NCBI GenBank assembly: GCA_910579185.1
Contig: CAJTTG010000003.1
Location: 62,001-126,000 of the forward strand
Length of the DNA stretch: 64,000 nt
Source: an uncultured Muribaculaceae bacterium
GTDB taxonomy: Bacteria; Bacteroidota; Bacteroidia; Bacteroidales; Muribaculaceae
Direction of reading: 5' to 3'
Part shown: in pieces, positions 53,056-61,457 of the stretch
Layout of the letters: each line of letters opens with the position of its first letter
Numbering within the stretch: the stretch's first letter is position 1
Notes under the pieces: generated by a model
Told to the model about the DNA's origin: nothing
The model's input: the letters and a program-made list of their open reading frames with translations, nothing else
Database searches by the model: none
Position numbers and translations under genes: made by a program

Positions 53056-54471
53056 TTAATAATTTACATCAGTTGGCAATATATTTGAAGCTTCGGATTC
53101 ATGCAGAGTTGATTTCTTTGAATCATTAGCGTGTACACCTAAACGATGTTGTAATAATTCGGACATCCTTATCGTTGCTCTGTCTATTGCAGCCTTAGGT
53201 AGATAATCGTTGGCCAAATTGGTGAAATCACCCAAATTATGACCAACCAAGACAGTCATTTGAGCAGAGTGCCCAGATTTTTTATAGAATTCTATTATCC
53301 TATCTAGAGGATCATCATATGATATAATCACAAGGTGAGTTGACGGGATAGTGAGCATATCTTGTATTATCCTGTTGATATGTTCATCTCCAAAGCTATA
53401 TCCATATGTAACTAAGGTGCTATTTGGTCTACATATGGCAGCGGCATAGTCTCTGAATAGTTCAACATATGGATATTCAGCGGTCTCACGGTCTTTCGCT
53501 GAATTTGGATAAATCATGAGCTTCATGGCACCATCATTCTTTAACCCCGGTGCATTAAGATATGGCGCAATATCTTCAGCGCCGAATGGCAAACCGATAC
53601 GTCGAATCTCGTTGCTATTTTGTATCCAATCAACCGAACCATGTAGCTTGGTTAATCTTGCTACACCTTCCAAATAGCGAGGCTCTCCTCTAATACCCGG
53701 AGGGTTATAATGTAAATCGAGGTTAAGTCTAGAAGATCGAAAAATGGGCATTAATGAACCGACAAACCTATCCATTAGATGTATACCAGCTAATTCTGCA
53801 CCCATCTCTATCAATCTGTCATAGTTTGTGGTGAATATATTTAATCGTTCTCTATTTCCAGTACGACTTGCAAAACTTAACAAAAAGTTGACAAGAGTTG
53901 AACATACTTCTTCTCGTTTTTTTTCATCTGATTTAGCTATCGTATTCTCGCCGTTAAGTATGGATTGCGCGAAATTAGAAATAACTGAATTTATATTCTC
54001 TTCTAATGCTGAAGCTTCTTCATTTTTCCCAAGTATCTTTAATCCTAGAAGCAAATCGTTGGCAATCCGAATTTGATCTTCAATATTTCCCTTTCCGCGA
54101 CCACACGCAATGGCAGAAGCTTCGGCGGCAGTTTCAATCTCTTTTTTATAATTAGAAAAAGAAACAGTCCCCATTGTTGCGCCAGATCCTGCACCAACCA
54201 GATAATTCATGGCTGTAGAAATTCCTGAACCGATAAGTAATGACAAATGTTCTGACTGGAAAAGAGATGTTAGCCAAGGCTCAATACGAGAACGGTATAT
54301 ACTAGTTGAAACAATGTTGTCCTCTGGTATCCAATCGCACATGTCTTCCCCGTCAAGAATTTTACCATCCTTATCAATAAATATTAGGTCACGATCATCA
54401 CGAGTTTTAATGATGTTACCGCCTTTGGATATGAAATCCTTAAGAGTATTAATTTTTTTGTCAGTTTCCAT
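53056..54471 (-). CDS. SIR2-family NAD-degrading defence protein
   Basis: 471 residues. The SIR2 core has the nucleotide loop SLLIGSGISTAMNYLVGAGS (81-86), the conserved NIFTTNYDRLIEMGAEL (about 212) and the catalytic-histidine segment LTKLHGSVDWIQNS (about 275), then LVTYGYSFGDEHINRIIQD. Such SIR2 domains in defence systems hydrolyse NAD. It is upstream of the HerA gene (10 bases) and 48 bases downstream of the McrC-like gene, so it may share transcripts with the restriction system. Length is normal for SIR2-HerA. Confidence 0.87.
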   Translation of the reverse strand: METDKKINTLKDFISKGGNIIKTRDDRDLIFIDKDGKILDGEDMCDWIPEDNIVSTSIYRSRIEPWLTSLFQSEHLSLLIGSGISTAMNYLVGAGSGATMGTVSFSNYKKEIETAAEASAIACGRGKGNIEDQIRIANDLLLGLKILGKNEEASALEENINSVISNFAQSILNGENTIAKSDEKKREEVCSTLVNFLLSFASRTGNRERLNIFTTNYDRLIEMGAELAGIHLMDRFVGSLMPIFRSSRLNLDLHYNPPGIRGEPRYLEGVARLTKLHGSVDWIQNSNEIRRIGLPFGAEDIAPYLNAPGLKNDGAMKLMIYPNSAKDRETAEYPYVELFRDYAAAICRPNSTLVTYGYSFGDEHINRIIQDMLTIPSTHLVIISYDDPLDRIIEFYKKSGHSAQMTVLVGHNLGDFTNLANDYLPKAAIDRATIRMSELLQHRLGVHANDSKKSTLHESEASNILPTDVNY

Positions 54472-54519
54472 AAATTTGTTTCAATTTAACAATATAATGG
54501 ATGTATACACGCTATTGAA

Positions 54520-56793
54520 TCAAACTATAGTAAGATTTCTTATAGTTGAGTAGATAGCATCGTATCTTGATGGGTCGCCGCCTGGCAGTTTGCACCGTTG
54601 GCAGTCGAGACTTGATGAGTCAAGTTCGTCAGACATATCAATATCGAGCAACAGATAGAGATAGTCAATTTCGTTGGGAATATCATCCGGCTTCTTGCGG
54701 TTGCGGATATTCAAATACTCGTCCGGTATATTCGGCTTTGGTACGACGCGCGGCTTTTCAGTAAGCCTGAAAAGATGCTGAGAAGCCGCGTTCCATTTGT
54801 TGAAAAGTATGAAGCCTATGGATTCGATGTTCTCAAGTAGCTTCATGCCTTCCGAATTGTAGAGAATGGGAACTGCAACTTTGCCTAATTCTCTTAAGTT
54901 TACGACGTTGTTGTCGTAATGCATATATGCTAACATCACCACGCCCTCCTTGCCAAGCGGAGCGGCAACGGCTGATGCCGGCGGTAGAAGCATGGGGCGT
55001 GGATCTATGCCGAGGTTGTCGAGAGGCACTCGATTGAAGGCGGTGTCAATCAACGCGAGAACATGTGCGTTTTCAGCCTCAATCCCTGCAGTAACTTTGG
55101 GGTCGTGCTCCTTATGAGGATTGGCGAGAGCCAAGGCAATAATCCCCTTGTCCTCGACATATGGAGCGAATACTTTACCGATGACAGATTTGAAGTTGGC
55201 TTTGAGCCATTCTTCCGTGTTGATGCTTGGTAAAGCCCGTATTGCGTGGAACTGGTAGCGACGGCTAAGTTCCTCGCGTATTTTATCACGGAATATGTTC
55301 CGCACCTTTTCGCGCCATTGCTTTTTCTGCATGGCGTTGTCGCGAGCGTATAGCGAAAGCACAAACAGAAAGTTTACGTCGTAGTGAGTGACAAGAAGTG
55401 TGTCTCGGTCGAACAACCGATTGATATATTGTCGGGAAATATGCGTCTTGGCTGTTTTACCTGTTTCCTCGACATGGTCGCGGTAGTTGAAGTCCGACGG
55501 CACTTTTCCGGATAGGAAGAAGTTGGGTATTACGTTGTATCCCTCGGTTACTTCATCTCTGAGGCAGAAGTCGGTTTTCCGACGCTCGGCCTGTTCAGCG
55601 TTCTCGCCAAAGAAAAGGTTGAGATTCCACTGTATTACGTTACGGGCGTAGGTAAATTGTTTGGCGACAGACTCACGGCCTACGCGGTTCTTCTGCTTGT
55701 AGTATTTGGAGTCACCTATATAGTAGGTCATGTGGTTGCCTTCACGCTGCTCGTCATCTTGACGAGCGCGGGTCAGCGAATCCCAAAGGAACAGGTGGTC
55801 AACTTCCTTGCCGTCCTCCTGGTGCTTATTCAAGCGGTCGGGGAACGTGAAGTCGCCGATAAGCTCGTCAATCATTGTCTCAAAGACGATGTTGAAGTTC
55901 TTGGCGAGCAAGAACTCGTTCATCTGCGAAGTTATGCGTATATGCTTCGACTGCTCAAAGAAAGCATAGCAAAGCTCCCACAATTCAAGAGCCTTGTCAG
56001 AGAAATACTTGTATTTTATCTGACGGAGGCGACGTATGCCGAGACCCTTGTCGAGGTACTGTTTGAACTGCTTGCCGGTTATAAGGTTATAGTTTACATT
56101 GAGGTCAACGGGAAAACCATACTCCGACTTGATGTAATGGAGTATGGAATAGAAAATGACGAGCAGTTCCTCATCGAAGTTGACCTGTCGCTTCTTTGTA
56201 ATCGGATCAAGATAGACAGGTTCATTGTTTTGTACAACGACCTGTGATTTAGCTATGGTGCGGTTCCAGTTTATCTTGTTATATCCCGAATGGATATTTT
56301 TCAAGATAAACATAAACCAGTCTTTATTGCGCTTGGCAAAGTCAATAAGAGACAGCAGAATGTCGAGATAAGTGTTGGCAGTGCGTTTTTTCCCACGACC
56401 TTGTCTGACGATATTCTGATGCCGAATTATCGTGTGGTCGCGGTTGGATGTCTTGCAGTCTTCGCGATAGACGGCAATGGCACGGTAAATCCATACCGCA
56501 AGACCATAAATAAACTCACGTTCGGTTTTGGTGAGCGGCGAACCGTCGGCATCGAGGTCGATAATGTCTTCGGGGCGGTGTCTGCCGAAAACTTTCTCTG
56601 GCTCACCGTTCTGCGATACTTCAAGTATAACCTTGGGAAGAATAAACACACTCTCCTGCTCGGCGGCGTGATAGTAGTAGCCAACGTAGTTGACACGTAC
56701 TTTGCCGTCGATAGGGTCGAGCTCATCTATGTTAGGAAACAGTTTGGTGACGGCATCGACAGGGTAGTCATATTCTTCAATCAGCAGCTTCAT
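54520..56793 (-). CDS. LlaJI-R2/McrC-like restriction nuclease subunit
   Basis: 757 residues. A LlaJI-type N-terminus (AVWIYRAIAVYREDCKTSNR, RQGRGKKRTANTYLDILLSL) leads to a PD-(D/E)xK-like nuclease centre: KEVDHLFLWDSLT and, about residue 360, TYYIGDSKYYKQKNRVGRES. The C-terminal 250 residues contain VTAGIEAENAHVLALIDTAF and GVVMLAYMHYDNNVVNLREL. It shares one base with the McrB-like gene (ATGA-type coupling). Together they should cut DNA lacking the cognate cytosine methylation. Confidence 0.8.
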   Translation of the reverse strand: MKLLIEEYDYPVDAVTKLFPNIDELDPIDGKVRVNYVGYYYHAAEQESVFILPKVILEVSQNGEPEKVFGRHRPEDIIDLDADGSPLTKTEREFIYGLAVWIYRAIAVYREDCKTSNRDHTIIRHQNIVRQGRGKKRTANTYLDILLSLIDFAKRNKDWFMFILKNIHSGYNKINWNRTIAKSQVVVQNNEPVYLDPITKKRQVNFDEELLVIFYSILHYIKSEYGFPVDLNVNYNLITGKQFKQYLDKGLGIRRLRQIKYKYFSDKALELWELCYAFFEQSKHIRITSQMNEFLLAKNFNIVFETMIDELIGDFTFPDRLNKHQEDGKEVDHLFLWDSLTRARQDDEQREGNHMTYYIGDSKYYKQKNRVGRESVAKQFTYARNVIQWNLNLFFGENAEQAERRKTDFCLRDEVTEGYNVIPNFFLSGKVPSDFNYRDHVEETGKTAKTHISRQYINRLFDRDTLLVTHYDVNFLFVLSLYARDNAMQKKQWREKVRNIFRDKIREELSRRYQFHAIRALPSINTEEWLKANFKSVIGKVFAPYVEDKGIIALALANPHKEHDPKVTAGIEAENAHVLALIDTAFNRVPLDNLGIDPRPMLLPPASAVAAPLGKEGVVMLAYMHYDNNVVNLRELGKVAVPILYNSEGMKLLENIESIGFILFNKWNAASQHLFRLTEKPRVVPKPNIPDEYLNIRNRKKPDDIPNEIDYLYLLLDIDMSDELDSSSLDCQRCKLPGGDPSRYDAIYSTIRNLTIV

Positions 56794-58724
56794 TATTTTG
56801 ATAACCCACTTGTATTTATGCCGAGTGCATTGGCGAAATTGCCGATATTTTGTTCGTCATTAGCTCCAAAATTGCAATAGACATAGAACTCAACATCATC
56901 TGTATCAATAAGCGTGTCGGTCTCAAATTTCTCTATTACTCTAGGGTCTGATGAAGTTGCTTTGTATTCTTCCCAATTTGAGGCAAGTACAAAGAATGGC
57001 TTATTCATTTGTTTTCCTCTTGGGGTTACGAAAGTCCGCTTCGCTATGTCGGAGAGGTCGGCAACAGTAAGAGATTCTCCATTAGCCTTGGCGTTTTCAA
57101 TTGCTTTTTTAACAATAAGACCTTGGCAAGCACGACGGGAGCACTTTTGTCCACTTACATAAAAGCCATCTGAAGCATCTGCGACAACTTCTACCATGCT
57201 CTCTTCTTTGTCATCTTCAGATGATTTAGGATTAAGTCCAAGATTATTTAGGAAACGCTCGATTTGGTCTTCATTGGCTTCACCCGACTCGTCGAAGTAA
57301 GAGGCGAAGGTCATGGGCAGACCGTCAGTGCCCTTGAAATAGTCTTCATCGAAGCCGAAGTCTTTGAAAACATCATTGTATAGGAAGAAGATAACCTTTG
57401 ACAAGAAACGCTCGGCAGTAATGATGCCGTTCTTCGACTTGGCGAAGAAGTAACCGAGTTTCTTATCTTCCTGTTGGATTTCGCCACCCTCGATTCTTTC
57501 ATTAATGGCTGTGACAAATTGCCACCAATCGTATTTATTGCCATTGGTGAAGACAATCTTGTAGTCTTTGGCGTTGTCCTTGATTTTAATATATTTCCAA
57601 TCCCAGCGACGCTTGAAAGCGGAGTCGATTGGGAAAAGCGATTGGTCGCTTGTATTCATCGTTGCCCAAATATAGAGGTTGTTGGGCAAAAGCAGACGAG
57701 CTCCATTCTTCACGCTGCCAACTACATCCTTTCCGCCCTTATAGAGAGCATTGATGCCATCGGCATTGGAAACGTTAAGGCCGGAAAACTCACGTTTCAG
57801 TTCCTGTGCGAGGTCGTCGTCGGCAACGATTGGATAGTCGGAATAACCGGCTTCGTTGCGGTCAAGCAACTGGAATATATCACCAAAGATTTGGGCACAG
57901 TTGCCTCGATTGATTTCCTCGACAACGAGGAACACTGGTTTTGGCTGCTCGTTCTGTTGCTCACGCCATGCAGCAATGTAGGCTTTGAGGAACGATTGGA
58001 ACACATAGCGATAAACTATGCGGTCTTCCATAACGGGCTCATTGGTTTCTTTGTCAATGATCACGTTATGGTAGATGTCGTATTGCGGCACTCGTTTGGT
58101 GATTGGCTTGTAAGAGCCGACAAACGAGGCATAATCGGTGTCAGGGTGAAATGTTGTGCGGTAGTTCTCATACTCGGCACACATTTCGTTTATCTTAAAC
58201 GATTTACCTGTGCCCGGAGCACCGAAGAAAATCTGTTGCAGCGGTTCGTCAAGTGAAGACTTCAATGATGTGTTTTCATTGTGGTCTTCGACATCAATAA
58301 ATTGCCCCTTAAATTTATCAAGGAGAGTTGTGGCTAAGACTTGATTGCCATGAATACCGTATAGTTTGAAAGTACGACCATCATTACCAACATCTTCAAG
58401 AATAAAATAATCCTCTCCGGGAGTCAAATGAAGTTGGTCTGTTAAGAATTTTTTGAGTACACAAATTCTTTCCTCATTCGCATATTCTTTACAATCAACA
58501 CCTATACGGTCTCCACCACGTTCGTCACCTCGAACTTTGAATGATGTGGTTAGCTTTGTGCCATTCAGAGCATCCTGTTCGGGAGTCATGGCACAGAATG
58601 TAATTATTACAGGGATTGTCCCAACTTCCCATTTATGGTGGGCCATAAAGACTTTGCCAAGTTCCACTTGCTTGCCATAGTCTTCTCCAATGTCATTGCT
58701 GCGGACTCGTTGAATAAATATCAT
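56793..58724 (-). CDS. LlaJI-R1/McrB-like AAA GTPase subunit
   Basis: 643 residues. An N-terminal DNA-binding-type domain (1-130) precedes the McrB AAA module: Walker A IFFGAPGTGKSFKINEM (about 165-172), Walker B FLVVEEINRGNCAQIFGDIF (about 267), sensor LYIWATMNTSDQSLFPIDSA and arginine finger FKRRWDWKYI. It drives translocation for the adjacent nuclease. Two bases separate it from the small methylase-like gene. LlaJI-like systems typically combine this pair with two m5C methylases, as here. Confidence 0.85.
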   Translation of the reverse strand: MIFIQRVRSNDIGEDYGKQVELGKVFMAHHKWEVGTIPVIITFCAMTPEQDALNGTKLTTSFKVRGDERGGDRIGVDCKEYANEERICVLKKFLTDQLHLTPGEDYFILEDVGNDGRTFKLYGIHGNQVLATTLLDKFKGQFIDVEDHNENTSLKSSLDEPLQQIFFGAPGTGKSFKINEMCAEYENYRTTFHPDTDYASFVGSYKPITKRVPQYDIYHNVIIDKETNEPVMEDRIVYRYVFQSFLKAYIAAWREQQNEQPKPVFLVVEEINRGNCAQIFGDIFQLLDRNEAGYSDYPIVADDDLAQELKREFSGLNVSNADGINALYKGGKDVVGSVKNGARLLLPNNLYIWATMNTSDQSLFPIDSAFKRRWDWKYIKIKDNAKDYKIVFTNGNKYDWWQFVTAINERIEGGEIQQEDKKLGYFFAKSKNGIITAERFLSKVIFFLYNDVFKDFGFDEDYFKGTDGLPMTFASYFDESGEANEDQIERFLNNLGLNPKSSEDDKEESMVEVVADASDGFYVSGQKCSRRACQGLIVKKAIENAKANGESLTVADLSDIAKRTFVTPRGKQMNKPFFVLASNWEEYKATSSDPRVIEKFETDTLIDTDDVEFYVYCNFGANDEQNIGNFANALGINTSGLSK

Positions 58725-58726
58725 AA

Positions 58727-59437
58727 CTAAAGGAGTTTACTCCATTGCTCAGCCATAGCATCAGCAAAGCCTTGGAAAGTTTTACTTCTGAGAGTGCGAC
58801 GCATCTCAGTCGATATTTTTGTATTAAAAGAATCAGAATACCATTTAGGTAATGATTTCCCACTTGAAAGTACAACTCTTTCCCCTTTTCCGACGATTTT
58901 GGTAGGAGTTAGTTGTGGTAAATTTTTCAACCATAGGCATGTGGTTTTAGTCGCTTCGTCGCCGAACCAATAGGGTTGAACAATTTGATTAGGTTTATGA
59001 AATAATTTACTCATAATGCCCACAGGGTTTTCGATAGCGATATGCTGGATGTCAGCATTTGCAAGAGCTAAGAAAAACTCTATGGCTTCTTTTCGGTCTT
59101 GTGCCCTTGTTGGAAAATTCGGATGAGGTCGGCGTTGTTCGATGGGTAGGTCTTTATCATCCGGATGATAATACCAACGAGCACCACTTACAGAAAGATA
59201 AGTGCAAGGAGGGTGTGCAATCATTAGATCCCACTCTCCATTGAGCACAAATTCATCTCCTGTTTCAAGGATTCCACGTTTATCTCGAATAACACCTAGA
59301 ACATCACAATGTAAATGCCATTCTGGGTGTCCTCCACTACAAGGCAATATGTCACAACTGAATGCATTAAAGCCGAGTTTCCGAAAGGCTTTGCATACAG
59401 TTTGACTTTCTTCACAAGCTATGAGAACATTCTTCAT
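58727..59437 (-). CDS. Small PPC/EN-motif protein, cytosine-methylase-like
   Basis: 236 residues. Features that recall m5C methylases: an N-terminal SAM-site-like VLIACEESQTVCKAFRKLGF with CDILPCSGG, a PPC motif in LMIAHPPCTYLSVSGARW, and an ENV-like IAIENPVGIMSKLF. There is no room for a normal target-recognition domain and the IQxxxR-type motif VIII is unclear. Homologs occur in phages and mobile elements. It overlaps the dcm gene by 4 bases. It could be a second methylase of the LlaJI-like system, or another base-modifying enzyme. Confidence 0.65.
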   Translation of the reverse strand: MKNVLIACEESQTVCKAFRKLGFNAFSCDILPCSGGHPEWHLHCDVLGVIRDKRGILETGDEFVLNGEWDLMIAHPPCTYLSVSGARWYYHPDDKDLPIEQRRPHPNFPTRAQDRKEAIEFFLALANADIQHIAIENPVGIMSKLFHKPNQIVQPYWFGDEATKTTCLWLKNLPQLTPTKIVGKGERVVLSSGKSLPKWYSDSFNTKISTEMRRTLRSKTFQGFADAMAEQWSKLL

Positions 59438-60663
59438 TGAGAAATCACTTCATATATAGTATCAGCAATCGCGCGAGCAAAATTAACAGGCACAGCATTG
59501 CCAATCATTTTATAACATACAGATTTTGCACCCACAAAAGAATAATCTTTTGGAAATGTCATAAGCAATGCCGCTTCTCTGACTGTTATGAAACGAGCTT
59601 GCTTTAGGTCCGGATGAAGGAACATAAAACCATCTTTTTGAAGATGTGCAACCACAGTCGGGGATTGTTTGTTCCATTCCAGATTCCGGTATTTAATATA
59701 AAGAGTATCTCGTCCTGTAACCTGTTTATAGAACGCGACGGCCTCTTTATTGGATAAGGCATTCATGCCATTGGCAATCCAAGTACGAATGGTACTCAGA
59801 TCTCGAGCACTGCAATGTCTCGGCTGATGATGTGGATCTGTATCATCAGTAGCATAGTGCGAACAATTCTTATTTTTGACTTTGGTGACAGTCTCTAATG
59901 GATATATTGGAGTTAAGTTGCCTATTGCATCTTTAACAGTGGGTTTTATGGGTTGGATATGTTTTTTTAACGTTGAATAAAACTTGTCCAATTCAAGACC
60001 ACTATCTTCTCTTATTCCAAAGATTATAATTCGGGGACGATATTGAGGGACATTAAAGTCTCCTGCATTAAAGACAGCATCCTTTAGTCGTTCTGGCTCG
60101 TAGATTTTATATCCTATCTCTTTGAATGCTTTGAAAATTTCATCAACAATGGATATCCCTTTGGGTTTGGCACTGAGTAATCCAGCTACATTTTCAAACA
60201 CAAAAGTTTTTGGTCGATAGTAATTGACGACTTTGACGAAGCTTTCAAACAGATAGTTTCTATAATCATTTTCCATAGAATCCTTGTCTTTAGCTCTTCC
60301 ATGTATAGAATATGCTTGGCAAGGGGGACCGCCAATAATCACATCGACATTCTGTCCTTTTATGATTCCGTTAAGACCATTTTGTGCTTGTTCTGAATTG
60401 TTTACAGCATACAAAGACTTGGTCTCCTCTGTCCAATTGCCTGAAACCAACTCTTCTGTTTTTTGGATATCAAATTGAATTACTTTAGACGTTGCTCGCT
60501 CTTTGGAGTCTCCCCATTTTTCTCGTAATCTTAAACGGAGAGTGTCAACCATCGGGGTTTCCCATTCAACATGAGCTAAACCATTGAAGTGACCAGATTG
60601 GAGAAAACCCTCAGAGAGTCCTCCGCACCCAGCGAATAAGTCAATGAAATTTAGTTTTGCCAT
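59434..60663 (-). CDS. dcm: DNA (cytosine-5)-methyltransferase
   Basis: 409 residues with m5C motifs in order: I NFIDLFAGCGGLSEGF (residues 5-20), IV with catalytic Cys in VIIGGPPCQAYSIHGRAKDK, VI KTFVFENVAGLLSAKP, VIII QYRPRIIIFGIR, a target-recognition domain (about 230-330), IX FITVREAALLMTFPKDY and X YKMIGNAVPVNFARAIADTI. Protects host sites from the adjacent restriction genes. Preceded by an unusual structured leader and followed by Vsr upstream, the repair partner of m5C methylases. Confidence 0.92.
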   Translation of the reverse strand: MAKLNFIDLFAGCGGLSEGFLQSGHFNGLAHVEWETPMVDTLRLRLREKWGDSKERATSKVIQFDIQKTEELVSGNWTEETKSLYAVNNSEQAQNGLNGIIKGQNVDVIIGGPPCQAYSIHGRAKDKDSMENDYRNYLFESFVKVVNYYRPKTFVFENVAGLLSAKPKGISIVDEIFKAFKEIGYKIYEPERLKDAVFNAGDFNVPQYRPRIIIFGIREDSGLELDKFYSTLKKHIQPIKPTVKDAIGNLTPIYPLETVTKVKNKNCSHYATDDTDPHHQPRHCSARDLSTIRTWIANGMNALSNKEAVAFYKQVTGRDTLYIKYRNLEWNKQSPTVVAHLQKDGFMFLHPDLKQARFITVREAALLMTFPKDYSFVGAKSVCYKMIGNAVPVNFARAIADTIYEVISQ

Positions 60664-60684
60664 GTTGTTTTACTATAGCAAAGA

Positions 60685-60792
60685 ACTTCCGTGTAGGCAG
60701 ACAGGCGACCAATCCTTTTACACGACTACATGGAAGTCCTCTAATATGTTGAATATAAGTTGTTACTTACAATGATTGGTCTATTTGTCTGC
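60685..60792 (-). promoter_or_regulatory. Interleaved inverted repeats in dcm leader
   Basis: Two long pairings overlap. Arm A 60685-60696 (ACTTCCGTGTAG) pairs with 60726-60737 (11 of 12). Arm B 60697-60714 pairs with 60774-60792 through 7- and 8-base blocks (GCAGACA and ACCAATC). Because B lies within the A pair, the two are mutually exclusive or form a pseudoknot. In the transcript this is the 5' leader of the methylase gene, suggesting attenuation or an operator. Confidence 0.5.
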
Positions 60793-60811
60793 GCAAGCGC
60801 GTATTAGAATA

Positions 60812-60819
60812 CAAAGTTA
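60812..60819 (-). promoter_or_regulatory. Probable -7 box for dcm operon
   Basis: TAACTTTG on the minus strand, exact TAnnTTTG. No good TTTG at the -33 position, which may mean activator dependence. The start of transcription near 60805 would give a leader of about 140 bases. Confidence 0.45.
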
Positions 60820-60893
60820 CAAAATTTTTTCGAGACTTCGGCTATCCTCGCAAAGATAGTGACAGGCATGGGCAAGATTCAGGCTCAGTAGGC

Positions 60894-61403
60894 TTAAATT
60901 TTCTTATCTCCGTATGAAGTGTTTGGCTCTGCTGCTATTGAGGCACCGTTGGGCGTAGATACATAAGTGCTTGACTTATGCTCGTCCCCGACTATTTCAT
61001 GATACAGCCGTTCAAGGGTTTCTTCACGCTTTGCTTTTGTCTTGATGTCGCATTCCCATACGCGTATCACCTTCCATCCTGCTAGTCGAAGATCGACACC
61101 GTTGGCATAGTCACGGGCTATGTTCATGGCTATCTTGTGACGCCAGAAGTCAACGTTGGAATTCGGGAGACGGTAATACTTGCAACCCTCATGACCATGC
61201 CAAAAGCAACCGTCGATGAAAACAACCGTCTTGTATTTCTTCAGCACAATGTCAGGAGATCCGGGCAGTTTACGGTTGTTGACACGGTAGCGCAGTCCAC
61301 GGGAGAAAAGATACTTCCGCACAATCATTTCCGGCTTAGTATCCTTCCCCTTTATAGCCGCCATGCAACGGCTACGCTGCTCCGGTGTCATCACATCTGC
61401 CAT
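60894..61403 (-). CDS. vsr: Very short patch repair endonuclease Vsr
   Basis: 169 residues. Starts DVMTPEQRSRCMAAIKGKDT (the conserved opening), with PEMIVRKYLFSRGLRYRVNN, the catalytic Asp in PGSPDIVLKKYKTVVFIDG, then CFWHGHEGCKYYRLPNSNVD, which holds the zinc ligands and catalytic histidines. It nicks beside T:G mismatches formed by deamination of 5-methylcytosine. Found next to m5C methylases, as here. The last 30 residues (ERLYHEIVGDEHKSSTYVST onward) exceed the usual length. Confidence 0.92.
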   Translation of the reverse strand: MADVMTPEQRSRCMAAIKGKDTKPEMIVRKYLFSRGLRYRVNNRKLPGSPDIVLKKYKTVVFIDGCFWHGHEGCKYYRLPNSNVDFWRHKIAMNIARDYANGVDLRLAGWKVIRVWECDIKTKAKREETLERLYHEIVGDEHKSSTYVSTPNGASIAAEPNTSYGDKKI

Positions 61404-61457
61404 TAAAGGGTGTATGTCTTGGATTAATAAAGTCGCTCTATAATCTGGAATGTGAGG

